A stretch of 64,000 nucleotides of DNA from Chitinophagales bacterium (lineage in GTDB: Bacteria; Bacteroidota; Bacteroidia; Chitinophagales; JADIYW01), in the NCBI GenBank assembly GCA_019694955.1, contig JAIBAX010000011.1, positions 1-64,000 on the forward strand, read 5' to 3'. Shown one piece after another: positions 1 through 8,200 of the stretch (its first letter is position 1; each line of letters opens with the position of its first letter). The notes under the pieces are model-generated. The model had not been told where the DNA came from. It saw only the letters and a program-made list of their open reading frames with translations, and made no database searches. Both the position numbers and the translations under genes were made by a program.

Positions 1-908
1 TGCAAGATGCCATCTGCATTGAAGATAGAGAGGTTATAGTTTTTTGTCAAGTTTTTGAGTTTGGCGACAAGAAAACTCCCGCGTGCAGGAGCAACAAAAG
101 AGTAGTAATCAAGGTCTTTGGTTTCACTCTTAGGGGCTTCAATCATGGCATCAATGCCGATGTTGTCAATAGACATTCTGGAGGCAGTAGCGATGGAATT
201 ATTGGCTTCATAAGCATTGGGTTGACAGTTGAGTTGTGTTCCTTCAGTGGTGAAGGTGATGGTAGTGCCTTGGTCATTTTGAGTAGGGACGCTGTCGAGG
301 TTGCAAATGGAATATATTTCTACGGTATATTCTGTATTGGGTGTTAAGAAAAGGAGCTCATAGCTGGTTCCTTCCAATGTTATTTGAGTGGGAACGGTTT
401 CTTTAGCATAGTATACTAGGTTATAACCTATGGCATTGGGGTCTGCAAACCAAGACACTATGGCAGAATTATCCGTAATCCTGTTGACGGCAGGTTTAGA
501 AGGCAGTCCACAGGAAGGCGTTGGTTCGGATTCTGTGGTGAAGGTGTATTGTACACTGATGATAGAACTGACAAGGTTTCCTTCCACAAGACACATGGCA
601 GTTATGGTAACCGTATAGGTAGTGTTAGGTAAGAGGTTTTCAAAAGTGTAGGTATTCCCTTCAATAATATTGATGATAGTTTCTTGTCCGTCGGCAGCAA
701 TTCTTACATTGTAAGCTACTGCGCCGGGAGCAGGTTCCCATTGGATAGTAGCGGTGTTGTAGCCTATGGTTGAAGCGGTTAAATTTTCCACCTGACCGCA
801 GTCGAATAATTGATAGACACCTGAAAAATGTGTACTCCTAGCGTTAGGAATGGCAATAAATAATAAGCAAATAGTGGCAATGATGCCAAATGAAATCCCC
901 CTTTTCAT
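1..908 (-). CDS. Secreted fibronectin type III protein, 5' part only (runs off left edge)
   Basis: An open frame of 302 codons starts with ATG at 908 and is still open at base 1, so only the N-terminal part is present. Residues 1-25 are a signal peptide (KR start, hydrophobic core LLFIAIP). Two fibronectin III-like domains follow at about 40-125 and 133-222, each ending in a TFTTE strand and carrying the W/Y core positions (TATIQWEP, AIVSWFAD). From about 229 the pattern NAYEANNSIATA, then DLDYYSFVAP, resembles a bacterial pre-peptidase C-terminal (PPC) domain. In Bacteroidota such proteins usually end in a T9SS sorting domain, which would lie outside the window. Function is unknown; an adhesin or the non-catalytic part of a secreted enzyme is an inference. 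Confidence 0.85.
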   Translation of the reverse strand, partial: MKRGISFGIIATICLLFIAIPNARSTHFSGVYQLFDCGQVENLTASTIGYNTATIQWEPAPGAVAYNVRIAADGQETIINIIEGNTYTFENLLPNTTYTVTITAMCLVEGNLVSSIISVQYTFTTESEPTPSCGLPSKPAVNRITDNSAIVSWFADPNAIGYNLVYYAKETVPTQITLEGTSYELLFLTPNTEYTVEIYSICNLDSVPTQNDQGTTITFTTEGTQLNCQPNAYEANNSIATASRMSIDNIGIDAMIEAPKSETKDLDYYSFVAPARGSFLVAKLKNLTKNYNLSIFNADGIL

Positions 909-929
909 ACAATTGATTTATAATTGTGA

Positions 930-960
930 TGAAAGTATGAAAAAAATGTTAATTAACAAA
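930..960 (-). promoter_or_regulatory. Possible Bacteroidota promoter of the FnIII gene
   Basis: On the minus strand TTTG (960-957) is followed after 19 bases by TACTTTCA (937-930), one mismatch from the -7 consensus TAnnTTTG at the proper -33/-7 spacing. It lies 21 bases upstream of the ATG at 908. Confidence 0.4.
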
Positions 961-1183
961 TTATTTAAAACGAATAATTTTATGAAATGTAAATCAATGT
1001 GTTATGATTCCTAACTGTATTTTTTTTCTCATAATTGATTTTTTTAGAAGTCATTGTTTTTCAAATATCTAATTATTTAGGAAGACTTGACAGTTTTTAT
1101 TGATGATACCTATATGTATAATATGTATAAAAATGTAATTTAATATCTGTGGTTTGGTTTTTTTATAATTGAAAAAAAATAAT

Positions 1184-1199
1184 TCGGATAAAATAGTCC
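1184..1199 (+). promoter_or_regulatory. Dyad operator copy 1, upstream of the Rrf2 gene
   Basis: TCGGATAAAATAGTCC, an imperfect dyad GGAY-N6-GTCC. Near-identical copies occur at 1690-1705 and 1741-1756, each followed within two bases by AATTT. It lies about 18 bases upstream of a -7-like box, where a bound repressor would overlap the -33 region. It is the likely autoregulatory site of the Rrf2-family protein encoded just downstream; that assignment is inference. Confidence 0.6.
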
Positions 1200-1216
1200 A
1201 ATTTATTTTTTTTTTA

Positions 1217-1224
1217 TAAATTTG
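1217..1224 (+). promoter_or_regulatory. Probable -7 box of the Rrf2 gene
   Basis: TAAATTTG matches the Bacteroidota -7 consensus TAnnTTTG and lies 17 bases before the ATG at 1242. No clear -33 TTG is present at the usual distance; the dyad 1184-1199 occupies that place. Confidence 0.4.
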
Positions 1225-1241
1225 CCTCGTAATACTTAGTT

Positions 1242-1673
1242 ATGTTATCAAAGACTTGTGAATACGGCATCCGGGCAACAATTTTTATCGCACTTCAATC
1301 TATCTTAGGAAAAAGAACAAGTCTAAAATATATTTCTAAGGAAATTGACTCCCCTGAAGCTTTTACTGCCAAGATATTGCAAAAACTCGTGAAAGAAAAA
1401 ATTATAGAATCTATAAAAGGTGCAAATGGAGGTTTTGAAATTTCTCAACCCAAATTAAAATCTACTAAATTATCTGAAATTGTGTATGCCATAGATGGTT
1501 ATGATATTAGAAATAGATGTATGCTAGGGTTGCCACATTGCTCGCCAGATAATCCATGTTCGGTACACAACAAGTATAAACCCGTGAGAGATGAATTAAT
1601 AACTTTGTTTACCGATACTACCATTGAAGAAATGGCATTGGGGATCAAAGATAAAAGTGCGATCTTAAAGTAA
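1242..1673 (+). CDS. Rrf2 family transcriptional regulator, NsrR-like, probably NO/Fe-S sensing
   Basis: 143 residues, normal for Rrf2. The N-terminal winged helix-turn-helix (about 1-70) has family features: MLSKTCEYGIRA at the start, LKYISKEI in the HTH, and the wing GANGGFEIS. Three cysteines, C93, C100 and C106 (CX6CX5C), fall where NsrR/IscR bind their Fe-S cluster (normally CX5CX5C). NsrR-type proteins repress NO-detoxification genes until NO destroys the cluster. Here it is followed after 110 bases by norCB-nirK and bracketed by three copies of a dyad, so it probably represses itself and the nor/nir operon. IscR or another Rrf2 subtype cannot be excluded, but nitrite/NO genes rather than Fe-S assembly genes follow. 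Confidence 0.88.
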   Translation: MLSKTCEYGIRATIFIALQSILGKRTSLKYISKEIDSPEAFTAKILQKLVKEKIIESIKGANGGFEISQPKLKSTKLSEIVYAIDGYDIRNRCMLGLPHCSPDNPCSVHNKYKPVRDELITLFTDTTIEEMALGIKDKSAILK

Positions 1674-1689
1674 TTTTTTTAACCTAAAA

Positions 1690-1705
1690 TCGGACAAAAT
1701 AGTCT
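1690..1705 (+). promoter_or_regulatory. Dyad operator copy 2, upstream of norC
   Basis: TCGGACAAAATAGTCT; 14 of 16 bases match copy 1. It lies 94 bases upstream of the norC ATG and is followed by a perfect AT palindrome TAATTTTAAAATTA (1706-1719). Confidence 0.6.
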
Positions 1706-1740
1706 TAATTTTAAAATTATCGCATACGCAGAAAAATAAA

Positions 1741-1756
1741 TCGGATAATGAAGTCC
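1741..1756 (+). promoter_or_regulatory. Dyad operator copy 3, at the norC promoter
   Basis: TCGGATAATGAAGTCC, abutting TAATTTG (1757-1763), a shortened -7-like box, 27 bases before the norC ATG. Copies 2 and 3 start 51 bases apart, about five helical turns, which would place two bound dimers on the same face. Confidence 0.6.
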
Positions 1757-1783
1757 TAATTTGATCATTAAAAAAAATAGAAT

Positions 1784-2227
1784 ATGTTGTCAAAAAGTCA
1801 GGCTCGAACGTTTTTTTTAGGAGGCACTGTTCTTTCCTTTGCTGTATTCATTGGCTTGTCCTGGAATACTTTGAGTAAAGAAGTTCCTAAAAACACCCAT
1901 GAAGAAAATTTATCACCGCAGGTGATAAGTGGAAAACATTTATGGGAAAAGAACAATTGTATGGGATGTCATACCATACTGGGCGAAGGTGCCTATTATG
2001 CACCGGAGTTAACAAAGGTATATGAACGTAGGGGAGAAGGTTATATCAAAGCAGCCTTAATGTCTAAAACACCGTGGTCACCAAGAGGAAGGAAAATGGT
2101 CGCCTACGGGTTCACTGAACAAGAAGCGAACGACCTTACAGCATTCCTAAAGTGGATTGGAGAAACGGATTTAAATGGGTTTCCTGCCAAACCCAAATAT
2201 CAAACAACCATTAATCAATCAAAATAA
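1784..2227 (+). CDS. norC: Nitric oxide reductase cytochrome c subunit (NorC)
   Basis: 147 residues, standard for NorC. One N-terminal membrane anchor (about 8-30), then a periplasmic class I cytochrome c: heme motif C59-M-G-C62-H63 with the NorC signature CHTILGEGAYYAPEL, and probable axial Met105 in GRKMVAYGF. NorC takes electrons from periplasmic donors and passes them to the heme b/non-heme iron site of NorB for 2NO + 2e- + 2H+ to N2O + H2O. It is six bases upstream of norB, the usual order, and is the first gene after operators 2 and 3. Confidence 0.95.
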   Translation: MLSKSQARTFFLGGTVLSFAVFIGLSWNTLSKEVPKNTHEENLSPQVISGKHLWEKNNCMGCHTILGEGAYYAPELTKVYERRGEGYIKAALMSKTPWSPRGRKMVAYGFTEQEANDLTAFLKWIGETDLNGFPAKPKYQTTINQSK

Positions 2228-2233
2228 CATCTT

Positions 2234-3568
2234 ATGAGATACAAATCACAAAAAGTAGCATATTGGTTTTTCGCCTTATCTATGCTTTTACTGTCGCTAC
2301 AAATAATTTATGGGTTTATCATGGGATTTGCTCATATGGGGTATGATGTATTACATACTTATATTCCTTTTAATACTGCAAGGGCGGTGCATACAAATCT
2401 GTTGGTGGTATGGCTATTATCCGGATTTATGGGTGCCGCCTATTATATTATCCCAGAGGAGGCAGAACATGAACTTGTGAATATAAAACTTGCCTATATA
2501 CAACTGATTTCATTGGCTCTCGTTGGGGTTGTAGCCATTGTTGGATATCATTTTAATTACTGGGAAGGAAGAAAATTCCTTGAAATCCCGCGACCGTTGG
2601 ATTGGCTGGTGGTTGTCAACGTTCTGACATTTTTAGGCTTGTTACTAACAACTTTATTTAAAGGTAAGAAAAAGACTACCACTTCGATGGTATTGACGAT
2701 GGGTTTAGTTTTCGCAGCATTGCTGTATTTGCCTGGCATGATTTGGTTTGACAACCAAACCATGGACTCCTTCTTTAGATGGTGGGTAGTACATCTTTGG
2801 GTAGAAGGCGTGTGGGAACTCATTATGGGCGGCATACTCGCCTATCTCCTTATAAAAATTACTGGCGTGGACAGAGAAGTGATAGAAAAATGGTTGTATG
2901 TTATCGTGGGGCTTACATTTATATCAGGGATTTTGGGTACAGGTCACCACTACTACTATATCGGAACACCTAAGTACTGGCTGATAATTGGTGGCATATT
3001 TTCTGCGTTAGAACCTCTTGCCTTTCTGGGGATGGCACTCTTTGCCCTTGCCATGTATCGCAAAGGAGAGAAAAATCATCCCAATAAACTTGCACTCAGT
3101 TGGACATTGGGTACGGCTATCGTATCCTTTGTAGGCGCAGGATTATTAGGATTAGCGCATACTGTCCCACAAGTGAACCTCTACACTCACGGAACATTGG
3201 TTACAGCTATGCATGGTCACCTCGCCTTTTGGGGTGCTTATGGAATGATTGTATTGGCAATAATAAGCTATACCATGCCCAATATGACTGGAAGGAATTT
3301 ATTTAATTCCGTTAATGGCTCAATGGCCTTTTGGCTCTCTAATATTGGGATGCTAGGTATGACCGTAGCATTTGGCGTAGCTGGTGTAGCACAAGTCTAT
3401 ATGGAAAGAATTATGGGTGTCGATTTTGGAGAAGTCCAAAAAGAAATCCAAGTGCATTTTGGCATATTGCTAATTTGCGCTACCATGTTTACAGTAGGAA
3501 TATCCTTGTTTATCTACGAATTTATCAGATACGGTCGTCCAAATGATGAGGCCATCATTATTCAATAA
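2234..3568 (+). CDS. norB: Nitric oxide reductase catalytic subunit (NorB)
   Basis: 444 residues with about 12 membrane helices, the size of cNOR NorB and lacking the N-terminal extension of quinol-type NOR. All metal ligands are recognisable: H53 and H329 for low-spin heme b, H327 for heme b3, H187, H238 and H239 for FeB, and the glutamates E191 and E195 in HLWVEGVWE. It reduces NO to N2O in the cytoplasmic membrane with electrons from NorC. It is transcribed with norC upstream and nirK 18 bases downstream; norQ and norD, needed for its iron insertion, lie further along the cluster. Confidence 0.96.
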   Translation: MRYKSQKVAYWFFALSMLLLSLQIIYGFIMGFAHMGYDVLHTYIPFNTARAVHTNLLVVWLLSGFMGAAYYIIPEEAEHELVNIKLAYIQLISLALVGVVAIVGYHFNYWEGRKFLEIPRPLDWLVVVNVLTFLGLLLTTLFKGKKKTTTSMVLTMGLVFAALLYLPGMIWFDNQTMDSFFRWWVVHLWVEGVWELIMGGILAYLLIKITGVDREVIEKWLYVIVGLTFISGILGTGHHYYYIGTPKYWLIIGGIFSALEPLAFLGMALFALAMYRKGEKNHPNKLALSWTLGTAIVSFVGAGLLGLAHTVPQVNLYTHGTLVTAMHGHLAFWGAYGMIVLAIISYTMPNMTGRNLFNSVNGSMAFWLSNIGMLGMTVAFGVAGVAQVYMERIMGVDFGEVQKEIQVHFGILLICATMFTVGISLFIYEFIRYGRPNDEAIIIQ

Positions 3569-3586
3569 AATTAATTAAAATTTGCT

Positions 3587-5029
3587 ATGAAATCAAAATT
3601 CTTTGACTATAAACTGCTGGCAGTAGTTTGTATGTCGTTTTTAATGACAACAATGGTATCCTGTTCCAAAGGGAAAAATACCGACAATAGTAAAATACCC
3701 GTCTCCGGACAGCAGGCAGCAGAGTTAACAGCACCACCTAAAGTACCAAAACCCGTCGGAAATAGAGGTGCAACAAAACTTATCGTCAACATGGAAATTA
3801 TTGAAAAGGAAGGCGAATTGGACAATGGTGTCAAATACGTGTTCTGGACGTACGGCGGTTCCGTACCGGGAAGTTTTATCCGAACAAGGGTAGGCGATGT
3901 GGTGGAGTTTCATCTTAAAAATCATCCCGATAATAAACTGCCACATAATATCGACTTACACGCAGTTACAGGACAAGGCGGCGGAGCATCTTCCTCTTTC
4001 GTTGCACCCGGACATGAAGTGGTCTTTTCCTTTAAAGTCATCAATCAAGGATTATATGTCTATCATTGCGCAACGGCACCAGTTGGGATGCATATCGCTA
4101 ATGGTATGTACGGACTGATACTGGTAGAACCAGAAGGTGGACTTCCTCCCGTAGATAAAGAATACTACATAATGCAAGGAGATTTTTATACCAAAGGAGA
4201 AAATGGACAAACCGGATTACAACCATTCGATATGAAAAAAGCCATTGATGAAGACGCAGATTATGTAGTCTTTAATGGTAAAGTGGGCGCATTAACAGGA
4301 GATAATTCTATAACTGCCAAAGTAGGTGAAACCGTCCGTTTGTTCGTCGGTAACGGTGGACCTAATTTAGTGTCTTCCTTTCATGTTATTGGAGAAATTT
4401 TTGATAAAGTACATATTGAAGGTGGCGACTTGATCAATAAAGATGTACAAACAACCTTGATCCCTGCCGGAGGCTCCGCCATCGTGGAGTTCAAAGTAGA
4501 AGTTCCCGGAACATTTATCATCGTTGACCATTCTATATTTCGCACCTTTAATAAGGGCTCCTTGGGAATGTTGAAGGTGACAGGAGACGAGAATAAGGAA
4601 ATATACTCCGGAAAGCAAACAGAAGGTATCTATCTGCCAGAAGGTGCTACCATTCAAGAAATACCCGCTTCCGGAACAACAGAAACAACAAGTAAAACAT
4701 ATAGCTTACAGGAAAAAATTACACTTGGAAAGCAAATTTATGATAAAACCTGTATGGCCTGCCATCAAACCAGTGGCGAAGGAATGCCGAACGCTTTTCC
4801 ACCACTAGCAAATTCAGATTATTTTAAAACCGATCCTAATAAAGCAATAAACGCTGTCATACATGGTTTGTCGGGAGAAGTGACCGTTAATGGTAAGAAG
4901 TATAATTCTGTTATGCCTAAACAAGCTTTAACGGATGAAGAAGTCGCTAATGTATTGACGTATGTAACAAATAGTTGGGGTAATGGTAAACAAGAAATTA
5001 CTCCTGCAATGGTTAAAAGTAAACGATAA
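3587..5029 (+). CDS. nirK: Copper nitrite reductase with C-terminal cytochrome c domain, lipoprotein
   Basis: Reduces nitrite to NO. It starts with a lipoprotein signal (lipobox MVSC26). Two cupredoxin domains (about 60-335) contain the type 1 copper ligands H120, C161, H169, M174, the type 2 ligands H125, H160, H315, and the catalytic pair D123 and H266. After a linker of about 35 residues rich in T/S/E comes a cytochrome c domain (about 375-470) with C389-M-A-C392-H393 and probable axial M443. Fusion to heme c is known in some NirK lineages and gives a built-in electron entry; the lipid anchor suggests a periplasm-facing membrane position. It lies between norB and a separate cytochrome resembling its own C-terminal domain. 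Confidence 0.95.
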   Translation: MKSKFFDYKLLAVVCMSFLMTTMVSCSKGKNTDNSKIPVSGQQAAELTAPPKVPKPVGNRGATKLIVNMEIIEKEGELDNGVKYVFWTYGGSVPGSFIRTRVGDVVEFHLKNHPDNKLPHNIDLHAVTGQGGGASSSFVAPGHEVVFSFKVINQGLYVYHCATAPVGMHIANGMYGLILVEPEGGLPPVDKEYYIMQGDFYTKGENGQTGLQPFDMKKAIDEDADYVVFNGKVGALTGDNSITAKVGETVRLFVGNGGPNLVSSFHVIGEIFDKVHIEGGDLINKDVQTTLIPAGGSAIVEFKVEVPGTFIIVDHSIFRTFNKGSLGMLKVTGDENKEIYSGKQTEGIYLPEGATIQEIPASGTTETTSKTYSLQEKITLGKQIYDKTCMACHQTSGEGMPNAFPPLANSDYFKTDPNKAINAVIHGLSGEVTVNGKKYNSVMPKQALTDEEVANVLTYVTNSWGNGKQEITPAMVKSKR

Positions 5030-5041
5030 AAAGTAATTATT

Positions 5042-5488
5042 ATGTTTAAATATCTTTTGTATCCTTTGACACTTTTTTTGGTTCTTTCCTGTGGAAAGAA
5101 AGAAGAAAATACTTCCGAAAATGAACAACCTACCAGCATGGTAGATGAAAATCCTTTGGCTGAAAAGAAGGAAAGAGGCAAACTGATTTACGATAAGGCA
5201 TGTGTAACATGCCACCAGAGTGAAGGTGCCGGTGTTGCAAATACTTTTCCGCCATTGGCAAAATCTGATTACCTCAATGCCGATGTTAACAAAGTAATCG
5301 ATGGCTTGTTGCATGGTAATTCCGGAGAGATGGTGGTAAATGGTGTAACATACAATGGTGTAATGCCTCCTCAAACACTCAATGATGACGAAATTGCTGA
5401 TGTATTAACCTATGTGTACAACAACTGGGAAAATAATGCATTAGAAGTTACACCTGAAATGGTGGCTCAAAGACGGACTGCTAACTAG
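5042..5488 (+). CDS. c-type cytochrome lipoprotein, paralog of the NirK heme domain
   Basis: 148 residues: lipobox VLSC17, an E/N-rich linker, then a single cytochrome c domain with C54-V-T-C57-H58 and probable axial M108 (GVMPPQ). From about residue 45 to the end it runs in parallel with the NirK C-terminal domain: CHQ..G.G..N.FPPLA.SDY, LHG.SGE...NG..YN.VMP, and VLTYV.N.W then EVTPEMV. This indicates duplication of a domain within the operon. It is probably the electron donor to NirK and/or NorC; the partner is inferred from position. The next gene starts two bases after its stop codon. Confidence 0.9.
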   Translation: MFKYLLYPLTLFLVLSCGKKEENTSENEQPTSMVDENPLAEKKERGKLIYDKACVTCHQSEGAGVANTFPPLAKSDYLNADVNKVIDGLLHGNSGEMVVNGVTYNGVMPPQTLNDDEIADVLTYVYNNWENNALEVTPEMVAQRRTAN

Positions 5489-5490
5489 CA

Positions 5491-6306
5491 ATGTATAGGA
5501 TACTCATCATAATAAGTTTATGCTGTTCTTGCAAAAAGCAACAGGGCATTGTTCCTGTAGCTGAAAATATAGAACAGAAAATTGTACTCGTCCCAACTGA
5601 AGTGGAGAATAAGACGAAACCAATAATTGGAGGTTCTTATACTCCACTTTATGGGCGAGACTCTAATCTATTAGTAGTGAAGGATTTTTATTTGGATAGA
5701 AACCCTGTCACGCAATCGGATTATTTGAAATTTGTTTCTGCAAATCCCATTTGGAGAAAGTCACAAGTGAAAGAAATTTTTGCAGACGATAATTATCTTC
5801 AAGAATGGACAAACGATACCACCCTTTCTTCTAATCCTAATGCACCCATTACAAATGTTAGTTGGTTTGCTGCAAAAGCATATTGTGCTTGTCAAGGAAA
5901 AAGACTACCCACCATTGATGAATGGGAGTATGTAGCCATGGCGGACGAAGGTCAAAAAGATGCCAGAACATCGCCTTCCTATAACCAGCGGATACTTGAT
6001 TGGTATGAGCAACCAAAATCATTCCGCAATGACATTGGGTTGACACCGGAAAACTTTTGGGGTATTCAAGATATGCATGGACTAGTATGGGAATGGACTT
6101 TAGATTTTAATTCCGTTATGATTTCTGGAGAATCTAGAAAAGATGGCTCTACAGATAATAGCCTTTTCTGTGGAAGTGGTTCGTTAGGTGCGAGTGATTT
6201 AATGAACTATGCTGCATTTATGCGATATGCCTTTAGAGGAAGCTTAAAAGCAAAGTATTGCGTTAGAAATCTCGGGTTTAGGTGCGCAAAAAATAAGGAA
6301 AAATAA
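5491..6306 (+). CDS. nirV: NirV-like lipoprotein with formylglycine-generating-enzyme (SUMF1) fold
   Basis: 271 residues with a Cys-rich signal end (SLCCSC, C11-C14), so probably a lipoprotein. The SUMF1/FGE-sulfatase fold is shown by the ordered motifs NPVTQSDYLKFV, PITNVSWFAAKAYC, KRLPTIDEWEYVA, DMHGLVWEWT and NLGFRCA. In several denitrifiers a gene of this fold, nirV, follows nirK; position here (separated only by the cytochrome) supports the name. The cysteine pair that FGE uses to oxidise its substrate is not evident in the aligned segment (about 225-245), so sulfatase activation is unlikely. The role in nitrite reduction is not established. Two bases separate it from the cytochrome gene upstream. 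Confidence 0.8.
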   Translation: MYRILIIISLCCSCKKQQGIVPVAENIEQKIVLVPTEVENKTKPIIGGSYTPLYGRDSNLLVVKDFYLDRNPVTQSDYLKFVSANPIWRKSQVKEIFADDNYLQEWTNDTTLSSNPNAPITNVSWFAAKAYCACQGKRLPTIDEWEYVAMADEGQKDARTSPSYNQRILDWYEQPKSFRNDIGLTPENFWGIQDMHGLVWEWTLDFNSVMISGESRKDGSTDNSLFCGSGSLGASDLMNYAAFMRYAFRGSLKAKYCVRNLGFRCAKNKEK

Positions 6307-6307
6307 T

Positions 6308-6892
6308 ATGAAGAGAATAATGATAGTGGGGCTGTTTTGGATGATATTCATTTCATGCCGACAGCAACATGCCAACGAACATATAACCGCACCCGCAGAG
6401 TCAATTTTTCAATTAAACTCAGTATGGAAAACAGAGGAGAATAAAGAAATCGTCCTCTCAGATTTAAAAGGGAGTGTTCTTGTAGTTGTTATGATTTATA
6501 CTTCCTGTAAAGCCGCCTGCCCACGCTTGGTGGCAGATATGAAAAATATTGAAAAACAACTCCCTAGAAATAAAATCCAACATGTGCAAATGGTACTCGT
6601 CAGCATCGATCCTGAAAATGATACACCAGAAAAACTCAAAGCCTTTGCTAAAGAAAATCAAATGGATGGTCGTCAATGGACGTTCCTGCAAGGAAACATA
6701 GAAACAGTACAGGAACTGGCAAATGTGCTTTCCGTAAAATACAAGCAGATTGCACCTATGGATTTCTCGCATTCAAACATCATTAGTGTATTTAGCCCAG
6801 ACGGTACTCTTGTGTCACAACAAGAAGGATTGGGTGTGAACAACAAGATAACGGTGGATGCAATTATTCAAACATTAAAAAAATACAAATGA
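6308..6892 (+). CDS. SCO1/SenC-family copper chaperone lipoprotein
   Basis: 194 residues: lipobox FISC17 and a thioredoxin-like SCO domain from about 33. Copper ligands C67 and C71 (TSCKAAC) and the distal H155 (DFSHSN) are all present, as is the SCO-typical VLVSIDPENDTPEKLKAF. SCO proteins deliver copper to, or act as thiol reductants for, CuA and other copper sites. With nirK two genes upstream and no cytochrome oxidase genes nearby, it probably serves NirK copper-site assembly; that link is inference. It begins two bases after nirV and its stop overlaps the next start by four bases (ATGA), which suggests translational coupling. Confidence 0.9.
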   Translation: MKRIMIVGLFWMIFISCRQQHANEHITAPAESIFQLNSVWKTEENKEIVLSDLKGSVLVVVMIYTSCKAACPRLVADMKNIEKQLPRNKIQHVQMVLVSIDPENDTPEKLKAFAKENQMDGRQWTFLQGNIETVQELANVLSVKYKQIAPMDFSHSNIISVFSPDGTLVSQQEGLGVNNKITVDAIIQTLKKYK

Positions 6893-8199
6893 AGAAAATA
6901 ATTATACTGATATTATTAAGCACAATCTATCTCTCAATACAGGCGCAGTTTTCCATAAATGGTCAGTTAGTACAAAGATTTGAGTATAGGAATGGATATA
7001 ATAAAGTTATTGCACAAGGATTAGATCCCGCCGTATTCATTGCTCAAAGATTACGTCTGGAAGGTGGATATAGTTTTGATAAAGTGCAACTTTACATAGC
7101 ACTACAAGATGTACGCACTTGGGGTAGTGCACCACAAACTAAAATAATTGATGGCTACTTCTCATTATATGAAGGATATGCACAAGTGAATATTGATAGT
7201 TTCTGGTCTATAAAAGTCGGCAGACAAGAACTGAACTATGACAATGCTAGATTTTTAGGTAACCTCGACTGGGCATTGCAAGGTCGCTCGCATGATTTTG
7301 CATTGGTGAAATTTGAGAAGAAAAACGTGAAACTGCATTTCGGCGGCGGATATAATCAGGATGGACAATCTTTGAGCGGAAATTTCTTCGCAACACAAAA
7401 CCAATATAAAACAGCACAATATGCACACTACGAACAAAAGTTAAAAGATATTACACTCTCCGCCTTAGTTTGGAACAATGGAAGACAATATGCCTTATAT
7501 GACTCCGTTGGAAACATAAAAGAGAAGGAAGTGCGGTTTTCACAAACCTTTGGATTGTCGAATATTACTTATAAGAAGAAAAATTCTACACTTTCTGGTT
7601 TTTTCTACTACCAAACCGGCAGAGATGTTAAAGACAATAAAATGAATGCCTTTGATGTTAATCTACAGATTTCTCAAAATATACCTTTTAATGACTCTCT
7701 AAAAAATAGCTTGCAGTTGACCGTAGGGACAGAAATACTCAGTGGTACAGACAATAATTATAAAAAAGCTATCAATAAATCCTTTCTTCCAATGTATGGG
7801 ACGAATCACGCACACAATGGCTACATGGATATGTACTATGTGGGTGGGAGGCATGAAAATTCTGTCGGTTTATATGATATCTTTTGGAGGATGAAATACA
7901 CCATCAATAAGAAAGCCTTTGTCGCCTTAAACACACACGCCTTCCTCGCATACGCAAAAGTCTTTGACAAAACGAATCAAGAAATGAAAAAAAGCCTAGG
8001 GCAGGAACTCGACTTTTCCGCAGGGTATGTATTTAATAAGTCGCTATCCCTGCAAGGCGGTTATAGTCATTACTTTACAACTGGTACATTAGAGTTGCTA
8101 CATGGCGTAACCACACCTAAACAGGTGCAAAATTGGGCTTATCTCATGCTCGTTGTTAGACCGAATAACCCAAAGAAATTTATAGGTTTATTGCAATAA
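6889..8199 (+). CDS. Outer-membrane porin, alginate-export-like beta barrel
   Basis: 436 residues: signal peptide with LSIQAQ cleavage region, then alternating amphipathic strands throughout, typical of the alginate-export porin family (for example SIKVGRQELNYDNARFLGNLDW and the C-terminal YSHYFTTG... WAYLMLVVRP strand). Members of this family often lie in Bacteroidota respiratory clusters, where they are thought to pass small anions; nitrite uptake would fit here but is inference. It overlaps the SCO gene by four bases and is one base from norQ, so it belongs to the same transcript. Confidence 0.8.
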   Translation: MKKIIILILLSTIYLSIQAQFSINGQLVQRFEYRNGYNKVIAQGLDPAVFIAQRLRLEGGYSFDKVQLYIALQDVRTWGSAPQTKIIDGYFSLYEGYAQVNIDSFWSIKVGRQELNYDNARFLGNLDWALQGRSHDFALVKFEKKNVKLHFGGGYNQDGQSLSGNFFATQNQYKTAQYAHYEQKLKDITLSALVWNNGRQYALYDSVGNIKEKEVRFSQTFGLSNITYKKKNSTLSGFFYYQTGRDVKDNKMNAFDVNLQISQNIPFNDSLKNSLQLTVGTEILSGTDNNYKKAINKSFLPMYGTNHAHNGYMDMYYVGGRHENSVGLYDIFWRMKYTINKKAFVALNTHAFLAYAKVFDKTNQEMKKSLGQELDFSAGYVFNKSLSLQGGYSHYFTTGTLELLHGVTTPKQVQNWAYLMLVVRPNNPKKFIGLLQ

Positions 8200-8200
8200 A

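Larger units (their letters stand above)
909..1241. other. Divergent AT-rich intergenic region
   Basis: A 333-base spacer between divergent genes. It holds a possible minus-strand promoter (930-960), a dyad operator (1184-1199) and a plus-strand -7-like box (1217-1224). I see no RNA gene or credible small ORF; the middle is A/T-rich and without recognisable structure. Confidence 0.6.

Noticed and set aside
5491-6306. True formylglycine-generating enzyme
   Set aside because: The catalytic cysteine pair is missing, no sulfatase gene is near, and the context is nirK.
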